Positions 11,317 to 24,700 of a stretch of 64,000 bases of DNA are shown one piece after another; the stretch's first letter is position 1; each line of letters starts with the position of its first letter. Made by a program: the position numbers and the translations under genes. The notes under the pieces were generated by a model. The model was not told where the DNA came from. It saw only the letters and a list, made by a program, of their open reading frames with translations, and did no database searches. Origin of the DNA: Golubevia sp. BC0850 (taxonomy: Eukaryota > Basidiomycota > Exobasidiomycetes > Golubeviales > Golubeviaceae); NCBI GenBank assembly GCA_012976225.1, contig JAAVVG010000001.1, forward strand, positions 1,550,001-1,614,000, written 5' to 3'.

Positions 11317-14300
11317 ATGAATCAAAATCCACCTCCAACAGCTCCTAATCCAGCTCCTCAATCCTCCGGTTTTTCCGGAGGTTCAGGTTTTTCATTCGGA
11401 TCCAGACCTGCAGAACCAAGTCCTTCAACCTCAAATGATCCAAATCTTTATTCCAGAACAGATCCGATGAAAATGACATCGATCATTTCTGATTCTTCAA
11501 AAGAGGCAAATCCAGATTCACCAGCAGCGAATTTAGCTCGTAGGAAATGGTCAGGACCGATAGCAGAAGAAGCCCAAGCTCACGCAGCAGCTTGGAGAGC
11601 TACTCAACAAATCGGAAGAAATCATGGTGGACATTCAAGAGCTCATTCTGGAGAAGTTAGAATCGGTTTACATCCTAACGCACCTGGAGGAGCTGGAGGG
11701 TTCTCATCTTTTAATGGAGTTAGTCCAATCGGAAGTCCTAGTTTTAACAATGGTTTGAATCTTCATGGAAGTAATTTGGCAGCCGGAAGAAGTAGAAATG
11801 GAAGTCCTGCAGTTGAAAGAGATGGGGAAAGGAGATTTGGTAATAATGGACCTGGAACTCAACCTCAAAATGGAATGTTACTCTCTGCTCCTACTCCTCA
11901 GAACTTACCGGACCATAAGAGGAAACGATCTGAAGGCCATCAAATTCGTTCTGATTCTAATCCTAGCTTCAATGGTCCTTTTCAATATCCTCAGCAACCT
12001 AATTCGAATCCTTATCCTTCGGATCCACGTCATCAACAGCAGCAACAGCAAGCTCCTTACCCGAATGGAGGTCCTTCTGTCCATCCTCCTACTTCTTTGG
12101 ATCCACCACCTCCTCCATCATCTACTTCGAGCAACGCTTCTTCGGGGATGGGAATGGGAAGACCTGGAGTTGGACCTTGGGATCCTAACAGACCTTCTCA
12201 ACGTCAATATGAAGCTGAGGGAGACTATCAGAATGCGAACCGAATGAGGTCGAACAGTGGAAGTGCAAACTATCAACAGCCGAATCCTATGACTTCTCCA
12301 AGTGGAGTTCGATCTGTCAGCGGTGGAAGTGCAAGTGGGCGAAATCCTCAAACCTCTCCTCAAGCTCACCATCATCATCAACATCATCACCATCATCATG
12401 GATCTCCAGAAATTCAACCTACTCGGCAAGGTCATCGCCACCATCATCGATACTCCCACTCGACAGCCGCTCCTCATCAACATCCAATCGACTTCGATGC
12501 GGAGAGGTCTAGATCTAGATCTCATGGTCCTCCTCTTACTGAGAAAGAAATGCAACTTAGATTTGCTGAAGAAAACGAGAGGAAGGAAATCGCTTTGGAG
12601 CGAGAAAGGGAAAGAGAGAGGAGATCTAGAATGGGAGGTGAGGGTGGCGTGGGTTTCAGAGATCATCTTGCTGGTGGCAGACAAGTTGAAAATGAAGGGC
12701 ATCATGTTGGACATCATCTTCACCATCAACAGCAACTTCCGCCCCCTCCTTTACCGATGACGAATCAATTCTCTCCGGAAAGAGAGAGGGAAAGAGAAAG
12801 AGCCTATTATCCCAATCAGATGACTTCCCCAACTTTGGAAAGGAATTCAAGAAAGGATGAAGCTGCTCATTATCCAACGAATGCTAGACCTCAAATCCAA
12901 GGAGGAGATGGATATGATCCGAACATAGCTCATGGACATGGTCACTCTTCGAACAGCCACCATCATCACAGACATCATCATCACCACCACCATCACCCTC
13001 AACAGCCAGAAGTTCATCATCATCATCCTAAGGACTCGAATCTGGTTGAAGGTCATAGGTCTCTTCAATCACAGCCTCAACCTTTCGAACCAGCTCCAAT
13101 CTCAACTTCACCAAGCTTCCATCCAAATCCTACTTCTCCTCCTCCACCACCTGCTGCGATTCCGAAATCACCTCTTTATTCAGAAGTCAAGCTCTCCCAC
13201 GATTTCAACTCCGGTCCACAAGTCAACAATCTACCGGTTTGGGAGTATCTCGAGAAATGGAAAAGGATCGATAGAACTCTCGCTAACGCTGGTGGTAGAC
13301 CTAGAACTGGGACTGTGGGCAGTGTTGCTGATTCTTCGATCGGAAATATCGTTCATTCAGTGATGAAGAAAGATCAGGAGAATGAGGAGAAGGAAGTGGA
13401 GATAGGAGGACATGTTGAATTGGAGAAGAAAGATGAGAATGGAACTAAGAGTCTGAAATCTGAATTGATGGAATCGAGACGTAAGAGGTTAGAAGGTGGA
13501 GATGGAGATTCTGATATGGTGGATTCTAATGAGCAAGGAAAGAATGCATCTACTTCTAGGTCTAAGAACTTTAGCATCAACTCTTCAGACTCGACCCAAA
13601 TCCAAGCACAGAAGCCCGGTCAAGAAAACACGAACTCTAACGATAAAGACTCGGACTGGGATGGGCCTTCGAAGAAGAAATTGAAGTCAAATGATACTTC
13701 CTTGCCTTCGGTGAATAGACATTTGGGTTCTTGTCGCTACGATCCTTTGATCCAACCGCTGTTACCAGGTCAACTTCTAGCCAGTAACGTTGGTGCTACT
13801 ATTGAAGTCAGGATTGCTGGTGAAACTCTGGGACCAGGAGTTGGAGTTGAGAGAATGAGAATGGCTTTGTTGGGTAGAGATGAAGGTCAAGACGAAGTGA
13901 CGGAGGAAAAGGTGACCGAAGCCAAGACAAAGGAAGGCGAAGAATTTTCAGAAGAGGGATCCAAGAAGAAACTGGAATTGGAATTAGAGGCAAGAGAAAA
14001 ATTGAAAGAAGAGAAAGAAAGAGATTGGTTTAGATCCAAAGGTAGATGGAGATTAGGTTGGAGAGGTAGAGAATACATTAAATCAATTTCCCCAACTTCA
14101 AATAATGAAATGGAAACTTCTGCTATGGCAACATCTTCTGCGAAACTCAAACTTTCAGAATCAACTTCTTCAAACTCAAGTCCTCCTTCTGTCGGCAGTC
14201 AGTCAGTTCCATCTCCCTTTGAATCCGCTCTCACTTTTTGGTCTCTCAGACCTTTAGTTAGAAGGAAACTTTGGGGTACAGATGTCTATACGGACGATTC

Positions 14301-15087
14301 AGACGTTTTAGCAATGTGCGTTCATGCAGGTTGGCTGGAACCTCCAAGCCTTTTGACTAGAGATGGGAAAGAAGTCCCAAACTGGGTACCTCCTGGGAAA
14401 CCTGCTAGGAAGTGGTTAGAATGGGATGGAAAGGAAAAGGAAATGGAGAAACAAGGTGCTGATGGAAAGAAAGAAGTTAATGGAAATGGGAATGCACCTC
14501 AAGGTGTGTCTATGAAGGATGTAGATTCAACTTCGGGACAAGCTTTACCTTCTTCAACTTCAACTACTTCTACAATTAAATCGGATTTTGAAAGGGAAAG
14601 ACCCTGTGATCTTTCAGTCATGCTGAGAATCGCTCCAGCTCTTATCTCTTACAAAGGAAGTCAAAGAGCCGGAATTAACAGTAGGAGTTGGGGAAACGGT
14701 CACGACGGTGTCAGTCTTTACATAGAAAGCGTAGAGTTGAAAGAGGTGAGTCAAAATGACTTTGGCATTCCCGGAAGCATGAAAATGTGAGCTCCTACTG
14801 ACTTCTCCCTCATTTTCTGCTCTTTCCCATTCAACCAGCCTGGCTACGCCTCCTCTTCGACGTCTTCTCGGAAATCCTCAAAAGCAAGAATGAATCATCT
14901 GACTAGACTTGGAATTTTGATGGACATTCCAGTCACTGAGGTCGAAGGACAGAAACTTCAATTAGATGGTTCTCAAAGACTTGTCTCGTTGAACTCGATC
15001 GCTAAATCAAAAATCGATGAATCGATCTCTTCCAATTCAACTTTGAAGGAAGAACAAAAGAAACCTTTCTGGGAGCTCAAAATGTGA
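11317..15087 (+). CDS. RXT3: RXT3-like subunit of the Rpd3L histone deacetylase complex, 1225 aa
   Basis: Exons 11317-14745 and 14839-15087; intron of 93 nt (GTGAGT...ACCAG), phase 0. The first 900 residues are disordered: Ser/Pro/Asn/Gly-rich, Gln runs, Arg/Glu repeats, and three His-rich tracts near residues 350, 470 and 550. A helix LPVWEYLEKWKRID sits near residue 640. The conserved part is C-terminal: DDSDVLAMCVHAGWLEP (about residue 995) and DLSVMLRIAPALISYKGSQ...SWGNGHDGVSLYI, continuing into the second exon. This pattern, an acidic DD-SD-A-xHxGW motif followed by a beta-rich segment ending in (S)R-W-HDG-S, is that of the Rxt3 histone-deacetylation protein family. The yeast protein is far smaller, so most of this one is lineage-specific disordered sequence. 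Expected place: nucleus, transcriptional repression. Confidence 0.82.
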
Positions 15088-15689
15088 ACAACTTTTCCCC
15101 TTCTCTCCGTCCTTTCACCCTTTTCCCTACCTTTATCTTCTTTTATTTCTACTGCTGCTTCGATTTTCTTTTCACCTCTTGTATTGTATACTGACAAACG
15201 ATGCCCTGATTCTAAGCTATCCTCTTTCACACTTCTTCTCCTTTGTATAATAGAAGCTCTTTTGTACTTTTCTGTGCAACAACGCATTCACAGATCATTG
15301 CCAAATTTCACTGACTCGGAGAAAGTATTCATTAGTGGAAACGACACGCTCGATTCCTACAAATTTCATGTGGACTCAGTCCGAATAATTTCGAGCCATC
15401 ACCTAGGCTCCCTTTCCACTGTTCCGTACATTACTTCTCCTTCTTCTAGTTCTCTGTCAGCTCCCTGGAGTTGGCGAACGAGATTTGTGAGTGGACTTGC
15501 CACTTTTCAATGAGCAGAGGAGCCAGCATTCTCAGCTTACCGGGGCCAGATCGTTGTTCTCCTCGTGCTAGAGTGCGTCGTTGACTCTCAAGCTCGAGGC
15601 TCAGATTTTGAAGCTTTGGATAATAAATTAAATCCCTTGGTAAGACGCGGATATGATATTGAAACGATCTTGGCGAATATCTAATTCTC
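15088..15689. other. Convergent 3' region between RXT3 and F-box-like gene A
   Basis: About 600 bases, T-rich just after the RXT3 stop, as expected for poly(A) signals. A 109-codon plus-strand frame at 15184-15513 lacks any recognisable motif. Nothing else is supported. Confidence 0.4.
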
Positions 15690-16980
15690 TCAATTCTTCA
15701 CTATTGATGTCATTAGAGTTCTGAGGTCTTCTGCAGAAAGACTACTAGTGTCTGCCCCTCGTGGCTCTTCCCATGATGTTAAATCAAGTTTAACCCTACT
15801 GGCTTTGGAGAAGAATTCGCCTTTGGCAACTGATAAAGCGTAACGTCTAGATACGGATAACGTAATGTTTTTTGAAGGACTTGCTTTGAAGTCATACTCG
15901 TCCAGATTTATTAGCTCTACGGGAGGTTCGGAAGACTCTTGCGTACGTCCCTCCGTGATGTTATGTTCAAATTGCTCTAAATTGATACATTTACTAGCCA
16001 ACTTTAGAGTCATTTGAAGGACCGCTACTTGTACTAGGTGTCCTGTAAATTTTAACCTTTTGAGAGTGTTCGACGATTCTCTGATCTCGTCTAAGGTCGA
16101 CTCGACCTCCGATGAATCCCCCTCACCGCAGAAGTAGATCTCCACAGAGGTGAGCGTATTTTGGGCTAACATACAAACCAATCCTAGGTCTTCGAGTAAT
16201 ATTGTATCCGATTTCAGGGTCCTCCATGCGCTTGGTTCATCCATCAGGTACTTCCTCCAATCTCGAGAGAGAAATAAGCATGTCAACAGATCCCTGGTAA
16301 TCAGTTAAGAGAATACCATGTGGAGTATCTCTTTAGGTAGTAAAAGAGGATTAAACTTTTGCTTCTTGGAGAACTCCAGAATATTTTGAGCTGCAATTCT
16401 TGAGGCATCGATTAAGCCGGCGGTAGAGAACTGGTCAGGTCTATGGCAGAGTGATTGAGCTTGAAGAAAAGATTCCGCTGACAGTGCTTGATAGACTTGG
16501 CCTAGAGAGAGGTGGCACTATGCAAGAGAGGGGCAAGGAGAAGAGGTTCAGTCATAGCGAAACGAGTCACTGCATCCTGATACATAGGGAATGACATTCT
16601 TGCTGAGTTTTGCACTCACTAGAGGGTTATTGGGATCGATAGAACCGTCTCCATAGCGTCATGAAGAGCGTATTTCAGCTCCGACTCTGCAGGTTCCCAA
16701 AGATATCGTAAAGCTTCTGCGCGAGCCAGAAGATCAGGGACAGCTTCCAAGCCTTCTACTGTCTCGAGAGCCTGAGAACGATAAAGAGATAAGTGATCAG
16801 TTGTCCAAGACGGAGGATAGCTAGAGACGGCAAAGCACAGAGGCGATGCAGCAGCAGAGGTCCGACAAAAAGATGGTCTCTTGATGCAATATTCACCTCA
16901 TCGCACACGTCTTTCGTATCTTCATACTCTTCTGAATCCAAGCAGGACCGGATTAGAGATAGAAGATCTTGCTCAGGCAT
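15690..16980 (-). pseudogene. F-box/LRR-like gene A, broken
   Basis: Begins at ATG 16980 (MPEQDLLSLIRSCLD). An exon 16980-16897 joins in phase to one starting at 16771 (ALETVEGLEAVPDLL), a helical TPR-like N-terminus often found before fungal F-boxes. Further on, an F-box is readable: LLLPKEILHMVFS, then a TAA at 16305-16307, then LITRDLLTCLFLSRDWRKYL in the same frame. After the stop, 198 codons stay open to 15690 and look like an LRR/solenoid region. The splice joint around 16500-16580 also fails to keep frame. F-box proteins choose substrates for SCF ubiquitin ligases; this copy probably cannot bind Skp1. A downstream start making only the solenoid part is conceivable. Confidence 0.65.
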
Positions 16981-17230
16981 GATGGTTGGGGAGGAAGAAC
17001 GAGGTCATTAAAGTTTCTTCTGAGAAGAATTCACGCGATCGAGACCACGAGGTCGCGTTGTCGAATGGGTGAACTCGATTGAGAATTCTGCTTCTTATTT
17101 CAACATCATCATCCTTTGATTTCATTTGTCGTCGACTTCTCCTCGATTCTCAAACTACCTCTCTCTTAAGTCACAAGAGCTGAAAAGTAAGCCTGCAGTC
17201 AACGCTCAATCTCACTCAATCATTCATGGC

Positions 17231-18439
17231 ATGTCAGGCAATCTTCCGTCCGAATTACTACTAGAAACCTTCAAGAGATTAGACTGTTGAGAAAGAGTCA
17301 AAGCCAGAGAAGTCTGTAATGACTGGCTGAACAAGATCAATGAGGCTCAAAGCTTGTGGAGGTCCGTCAAGTTATGGAAGGGTGGAAAAATTTGGGTTGA
17401 AAGGGCATGGAACGATCCAGAAGGAAGAGATCACTATGAATGGAACAGAAATGTGATGGAACTTTTTGACGAGAGAAGCAAAAGCACTATTCAAGACGTT
17501 TTCATCGGTTTCGGCATTCAGATCCCAGACGAAATGAAAGGAGAAGCAAAGGAGCAACTGAATCATGATCTTCAAGTCCTCCAAAGGTCAAAAACAACTC
17601 TAGAACGACTTATAATTTCAGCTGAAAACATCGCTCTTGAAGATCCAACAGAAGTCTTTGAATTGATAAAGAAATTCCCAAATCTCAAAATCTTCAAGTC
17701 GTCGACACGAGCTCATTCTGTCGCTGCTTTGGTCCATAGCAGAACTCGTGAGAGCAGTTTAACAAAGGATCAAGAAGCTGATGGAGCAAGTCTCAGGGCA
17801 CTCTGGAGCGGATCCGCCCCTCGAGACTTTGGGGCTTATGATGCTATTTTCAACAACCTAGCATCCCTCGAGATCGGAGAGAGGTACTCAAGTCTACACT
17901 GGAGAAGATTACTAGAACTACCCTCTCAAACATTGAAACACCTTAAGTTTTACATATTCGATCATCAAGAAACAGAGCCAAGTGACATCAAAACAATCAA
18001 TTTCCCAAATCTTCAACTGTTAGAATTCGGAACCAACAATGCGGTCTTCCCTTACTGGTTTAATGTTCCTCCAACTTTGATTCTTGTCTTGAAGCCCAGA
18101 AACGAAGTCCCTTCCCGTCTTCCCAACATCGAGGAGGTTCGTCTAGATCTACAAGAAACAAATGATTTCAGTAATCTAGGCTCACAATGCCCTTTACTAA
18201 AGGAGTTAAGATTTGGAGAATGGCTATTTTTCTCGAGGAGAGACGGAATTTTATCTTTGCTACGTAAGAGAGCTGAGAATGTAGAAGCTGGGTTCGAGCT
18301 AGGTGGGGTTAAAATGATCCCACTCAAGAAGGTCGTGCTTTCCTTTAGGAAGACCAAATTATCTCGTAAGGTCAAGACATTGGTGGAAGAAGTTGTAGAC
18401 TTAGAATCTGTTTCGGAAACTGTTCCAATCCACATTTGA
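17231..18439 (+). pseudogene. F-box/LRR-like gene B, with a stop inside the F-box
   Basis: One reading frame runs from ATG 17231 to 18439 (about 402 codons) with a single interruption. It starts MSGNLPSELLLETFKRLDC, reaches TGA at 17288-17290, then continues ERVKAREVCNDWLNKI and SLWRSVKLWKGG, the second half of an F-box. The remaining ~360 codons are open and have leucine-spaced segments like an LRR or solenoid domain (NLASLEIG, LKHLKFYIF, LPNIEEVRLDL, CPLLKELRFG). No intron can remove the stop, because no GT-AG pair of usable length surrounds it. It may be a young pseudogene, or the stop may be read through or bypassed by a downstream start. It lies head-to-head with F-box gene A (250 bp between starts) and may be its paralogue. 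Confidence 0.65.
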
Positions 18440-18742
18440 ATACGTCTAAGAAAAAAAAAGTCGCCGAAAAGAGATCCATTGGCAAAGCCCATGATTTTGA
18501 ATGACCGACTCCATCTGTCTCTCTTCCCGACCACCTCATCGAACCACGCAGACGATCTTTTACTCGTGGATCAAGAAAAGTTCAGAGCGTCGTGATTAAA
18601 GCAGAGGGAATATGATTGAGGTCTAAGGTACTTGTACATTGAAATGTTTTGGATGCTTTCGCTGAGAATTGAGAGGCCTGTGAGAGACAGACTTAATTTG
18701 AGTGAGAATTGTATATCTTGGAAAGGAGAAAGAGGAAGAAGA
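18440..18742. other. Convergent 3' region between F-box gene B and TEL1
   Basis: About 300 bases with the 3' ends of both genes, including an A9 run shortly after the F-box gene B stop. No gene or repeat seen. Confidence 0.4.
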
Positions 18743-21700
18743 CTAGAGGTAAGGTTGCCAACCTGAGAAGATCGATCCCAAGTTGTTCTCGTCTCTGGCT
18801 TGCTCGATGAGTTCGTTGACTGTCGACTCAGTCCTGAGAGTAGGAGACAGCTTAGTCAAAATGGTATTGATAGCTTGCTCTGCGATGATTTCTGCAGTTC
18901 CTTGAGCTTGAGGTGGACCGTCGGAAGATGGTTCGATGGTCTTGTTGCGGCCTCTTCCACCACGAGGGGGAGGCGCTTCGGTGGATTGAACTTGATTGAG
19001 CTGGACCGGATTAGAAGTCCTGTAGAATCGAGAAAATGAAGGAGGAAAAACAAACTTTAGTCTCCAGACTACGTGATAGGAAGGAATCGGTCGATAGAGC
19101 GGAATCGCCTTTGCGTCTCACTCACCAAGTAAAGAGAGGATCGTACTTGAGCACATCCAAGACTGTTTGAATGATGTCTTTGCCTTCCCTCAGAACTCGT
19201 AGAGTCTCCTCACACGATCGTCTGAAGGTTCCATCGACACCAAAGATTCCCATGCCATCGACGAAGTCTCGAGTTAGACGGAAGGGGACTTTCTCAGGGA
19301 TAGGTAGAAGTTTTCCCTGGAGCAGATGAAAAGAAACGGACATGTCAGTCAAACGTGCTTCTTGACTTGTAAAGTGCATCGTCAAAGGGAGAGGTCATAC
19401 TCACTTGATCGAAAGCTACTCCGAAATCGATGTGAACCACTTCTCCGGTCGAGTTGTCCAAGAGGATGTTGGAGACGTGACGATCTCCTAGACCTAGCAG
19501 GTGGCCGACGATAGAGTTGGTAGCGACGGATCTTGTGTAGTTGAGTCTCATGGCAAACCAGGCTGAAGGAAGCTTCTGTGTGTTCCAGAAGTAGTGTCTG
19601 AACGTAGGAGGCATTTGAGCGCAAACATCCTTGTAGGCCTTGATCCTGGCGTTCCAGTCAATTGGACTTCTGTCATGAGCAGCTAATTTGGATCGAAGCC
19701 TCTGGATATCTAGTCCTGGTTGGTGGCTTTGTTGAGCGAGAGGGAAAGGGCAAGGGCGAGAAAGGAAGGTTAGATTTACCAGCCAACATCGAAAGATGAC
19801 GGCTTGTACTTACCGTCTATGCATGGCTACCAAAGGCTCACAAATAGCTTGAGTGTTTCCTACGAACTCCAGAAGACCTTCTTGAGGGCCGAGAGGCATG
19901 ACGACGTAAGTTCGGATCTTGAGGAGCCTCTGAGAAGCGCGACGATCCTTCTGCAAGAGGGTGTTGACCAATCTAAAGACTTGCTGGAAGACAGCGTCCT
20001 GTCTGAGGTCGTCTTCTGCTTTGAACTATTGAGAGAAGAGAATGGGAGAGGGAACCGAGAATGGTAGTCAGCGGCATCAACCTTGGAGGCAACGCTTCCT
20101 TCTCGAATCGAAGTTTAATGCTTACCAATTGAGTATACTCATTCCCATCCGTACCCAGGCACTTTGAGATCTTGGGTTTGTGGACTCCTCCAGCGATAGT
20201 GAAACCAGACTGATACTTGCTGATTCCAACACAGTCCTTCCCCACGACGTACTGACTCGTGGTACTGATTGGAATGGCGGCTGTGAGGACAGGGACTTCG
20301 ACATTGACCAGGCGCTCGAGTTGCAAGCCCATTCCGTTCCAACCGTGCTTCCCATTCACTTTGTCTCTCCCAGAGATAAGTTCGTCCAGCGAAATTCTAG
20401 ACCACTCCACAGCAGCATCACAAGTCTGCTCGATGGCTTGGACTTTCTGCTTGAGAGCTTTCAACGACGAAACCTTGTTCCAGAGCTCGATGGCTGCCGC
20501 AGCGCGGTCTGAAGCGGAAGAGGAGGCGGTTGGGGAAGGAGCTGATTCCGTACTAGATCCTCCGTTCTTGAGAGCGTAGATAGTGAACAAGAGGTGGAAA
20601 GGATGCTCTTGACACATGCGAAGCATGAGATCCATTAGGTTTCGCTGAAACTTGCTTTGAGGTGAGCGAGCACCAGACGAGGTTGGACCAGCTGAGCCGG
20701 AGAGTCTTGACGAGAGCTGGTGGGTGAGGATGATGAGCTTGTGAGACGGGATTCGTTTGAGGATCTCTGGCAAGCTCTCGTTGAGCTGCTTGTTCTCAGA
20801 ATTCTCAAACCAGAGAGCGACAAAGCGCATGACCTTGTCGTTGTAACGTTCGGAGTGTTGCAAGGCTTCGGCATACATGCTCGTGCTTTGGACGAGGAAG
20901 AGCTGCTTGGCGCTCTCGTGCTCGGCCACTTTTGCTCGATCGTTGGCAAGAGCGTCTTCTGCAGCTTTTAGATGATTGATGCGAACGCCTCTTTGTCGAC
21001 CGATCCTCTCATGTTCCGTGACCTCTCTTTCCCTTTGTGAGATGAAGACTTGGATCTGAGCGATCTCTGGCAGGTTCCTGAGAGCTTGATATTGCTCGTC
21101 TGCGAAGACAGCGTATCGATAGCAGACAAGAGCACGAGCGTCTTTGTCTGAGTTCTTGGAAAGCATCGAATGAGCTACCGAAAAGTACTCCTTGTCGATC
21201 GTTCGAGGAGGTTGAGAGCGGGCCGTAGCGTGCCATTGACCCTAGCATCAAAGAGAGCAAAAGGGAGCGAGTATCAGAGAGAGAAGAGAAGAATGTCAGA
21301 GGCAAAGCAGCAAGGTCTCAAGGCGACGTCGACTCCAACTCAACTCACCAACGTAGCCAGAACAGCGGGCATTCGGCCTGAGGCAGAGCGACTTTTGGAA
21401 GATGCGAATTCAGATTGCAAGCCACTCAAGGCTTGAATTGCGATTGCTTGATGGCCTTGCTCCCAAAGCACGTTGGCAAACTCTTCCGTAACCAAGTGAG
21501 AGTCACTGTTCGAGCCGAGGTGCTCGTCGAGACATTGAGCGAGAGTGACAGCATTGATCGAGTTCTGAAGCTTTCCTTGGAGTCTAGCTCCAGAGCTGAG
21601 CCTCAGAAGTAGAGACCTTTCGAGTCTTGTGGCATCTAGAGTCGCTGCGTCGACCATGTCTCCGATCTGATCCAACTCATGACGCTGTCTCTCAGATTGG

Positions 21701-24700
21701 AGCACTGACTGTCGAACCATCAAGAGACGCTCATAATTGGAGAAGCTAGGGAGTGAAAGACGAAAGAGACAGAGAGCTGTCAGTTGAGAAAAGCGAAGAT
21801 GGGACCGTTTCCCATCAAGTACTCACTCAAAGTTCTCACTCAGACCAGGCCACGAATAAGTGAAAGTGTTGATAGCCTCCTGCGCGGATCTCAACTTGAT
21901 CACCTGTGAGCGCCACTGCCGAGTGACATTTAGACACATGAGGTCGCTGCTCACTCTTCTGACAGCAGTACTGGCTTCGATTCCCAAGCCACGAAGACCA
22001 TTCAGCTCCAGTGCTAGCGATTTGGAGATCTCGCTATCAGCAACTTTCTGATCTAGTTCCCGATGAAGAGATCTAAGGGCTGAGAACAGACCCTGGCTCG
22101 TTCCAGGTCGGAACTCTCCACCTGCGACTGCATCCCAACTTCCAGTTCTCCAAGCGACATCGAAAGCAATCCCTCCCTCTCGAGGAGCAGAGCCCGAGGG
22201 CTTTGAGCTGCTCAGAGTAGCAGCGAGTCTGTTGAATCCTAGTTCGTGAAGAGAGCGATTGACTTCGATAGAGGAGCTTGAGGTACTCGTCGAGTTGGCG
22301 ATGGCAGTGGCACTCTCGAAGTGAGAAGCGTGAAGCTCGAAAGCTTTGCTCCATTCCCCTTCATGATGCAGCTGCTGCAGAAGAGAGCCACGTAGATCAG
22401 GATTCTTGATACCGTAGAATCCATCAGGATCGTCGACGTTCGAGTAAGCCTCATAGAGGAGGGAAGAGACTTGGCTAGACTGCTCCACATAGGTGGGTTG
22501 AGCGTGCTCCTTGGAAAGCTCGACGAACAGCAGCGAGGTAGTGAACTGTCTACAGTCCAGTGCTCTTTGAGATAGTTCTATAAACTCTAGCTCCAGCCAT
22601 CGATCTGATCCTAGAGGGGATTCAGCGAGATCTCCTCTTGGAGGTCGATGATTTCGAAGTTGAAGGACTGACTCGATGATGGCGGCCCAAACCTGAGGAT
22701 CTGACTCTGGATCTTGAAGAATCTTGGTGAAGTAGGAGGAAATGTTTTCCCTAGCTGTGTCCAGGTCCATCAGGTTCTCTTCTAAGAGGAGAGCGTGAAG
22801 CAAGCTAGGTAAAAGCTGCTTGCTCAACTCAGACTCGACTGCGACCAAAGGAGAGATTTGAGCGTAGAAAGTGCCATCTTCCTCTTCCACCGTTGACATT
22901 CCCATGTTGGACAGCACGTCGCAGAGGTAGGTGGCGAAGAAGGTAGTCCAGTCTTTGAAGGAGCGGGCCTTCTCTACCGCATCCTGTTTCTGTAGGGTGT
23001 GAGGAGATCGGATGCTCCGTGGGGCGAGAGGAGAGTTGAAAGCGCTCAACATGTTGAGCTCTTCTGACATTCCTTTCGGCCTGAAAGCCTCCCCACTAAG
23101 CTGATAGTCTCCACTCAAGACGGCACGAAGGCATCTAAATGATCGGTCCGAATCGACGATTCGCTCACTTGACTCCAAGTTCACGATTTGTTGAACGAGG
23201 AAGCACTTGAGACTACCGGTCTGATCTGTTGCTTCTCCAGTAACACCGATCAAAGGAGCCGATTCCGGCTTCCAGATCCCGTTGAGAGTCCTAACCTCTG
23301 GAGTTCTGAGATGACCTTGGCACTCGTAGAAGAGATCGGCTAGAGCAGAGGCTAGCTCAGCGGAGCGTAGGCTGGCGCTTCGAGAGCCAATCTTGACTTC
23401 CGGTATACGATCCAGTAGACGCCAGATTGTGTCACTAGCGAACGTAAGCTTTTGGTCTGGAGGGAGGGAGAGAAGCGCAACCTTGAAGCGCGCCAGGAAA
23501 GCGGCTGAGAGGGCAGCTGTGCTGGTGGACTGGAGAGCGACAGTGAGCTCCTCGAGATCCGGATCACCGATTATGTCTTGTAGCTCGGCTGGAATCCTTT
23601 TGGGCCAGATTCGAAGGGCGTTGGCCACGGAGCTCTGAGCTTCCCCAGCCTGAAGGAGGTCTCGCAGGATCTTGATCAGGCGTTTCTCCAGAGAGAGACC
23701 AAGGTCGGTCTGAACTTGGTTGCTCTCACGGCTCTGGTACGCTTGAGAGATTTGCATGATCCTGAGAGCTGAGGCTCCCAGGGCAGGTACTGGATGATCG
23801 AGCTTGTAGGCAGCGTCAAAGCACCACTCGACGAGACCCAAAGCAGAGTCGGCCAGGTCGACCTGACTCAGCAGAGCGGTTGCTCCTCGCAGAATGATAC
23901 TCAGAAGAACGTGATTCCCTTGTACAGTCTCGCTGCATGTTGAGATGTATAGCTTGAGAGCCTCGACCAATCTAACCTGCTCATTAAGCTGGCGCGTGGA
24001 GTGAACGAGACTCAACATCTGCCTGATGACGTGATAGGCAGTCGAGTCGGAGAAGACTTCCACTCCACCAGCTTGAAGTATCCTGAGAGCTTCGCAGACC
24101 GAAGAGGCAGAGAAGGCGGGAGGCGGTGGTTTGTGGAAAGAGAGTGTTGACTCTTTCGACATTCGTCCCGACATCCTCTTGAAAGCTTTGGCAGCAGTAC
24201 TATTCTCGGAGGTGTTGAGGTGCTCCAGGATCGTGTTATCAGCGTCTTCTTCGTGCTGAGTGCAAAGCGACACGATGGAGACGATCACTTGATCGCAGAT
24301 GGAAGGGAGTAGCTCCTCTACGTTCAGATTGAAGTTGTTTGTCTTGAGACGCCTAGTGACTTCTTTGAGCTCCTGTCTCCACTCCTTCTGTCTGTCTTGA
24401 TCAGTGATCGCTCCTTGTTCTTCCAGAGTCATTGCAGAGATGCAGAAGACTTGAGCGACCACCAGAGGGAGACAATCTCGAGCGAGAACTTCGAGAGGAT
24501 CGGTCGCTGTCGTTAGCAGACTCTTCTGAGTGATGATTCTCAAAGCTGTCTCGATGCTTCCCATCTGAACGTTGGCGCAGAGAAAGACCGCCGCAAAGGG
24601 CTTGAACAGATGTGTCGTTCCTTCCCTTATCGAAGAGTATCCGAGAATCTCGTACGGCAGCTTTATCAGCGTGTCCTCGCTCATCGAGAGATGGAAAGCG

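Noticed and set aside
12118-12735. 205-codon antisense frame in RXT3
   Set aside because: Composition (Met, Ser, Arg, Val runs) is what CAT/CAC repeats give when read backwards.
16290-16313. 24-nt GT...CAG segment around the stop of F-box gene A
   Set aside because: It would remove the stop, but it is far too short for a spliceosomal intron and leads into another stop.
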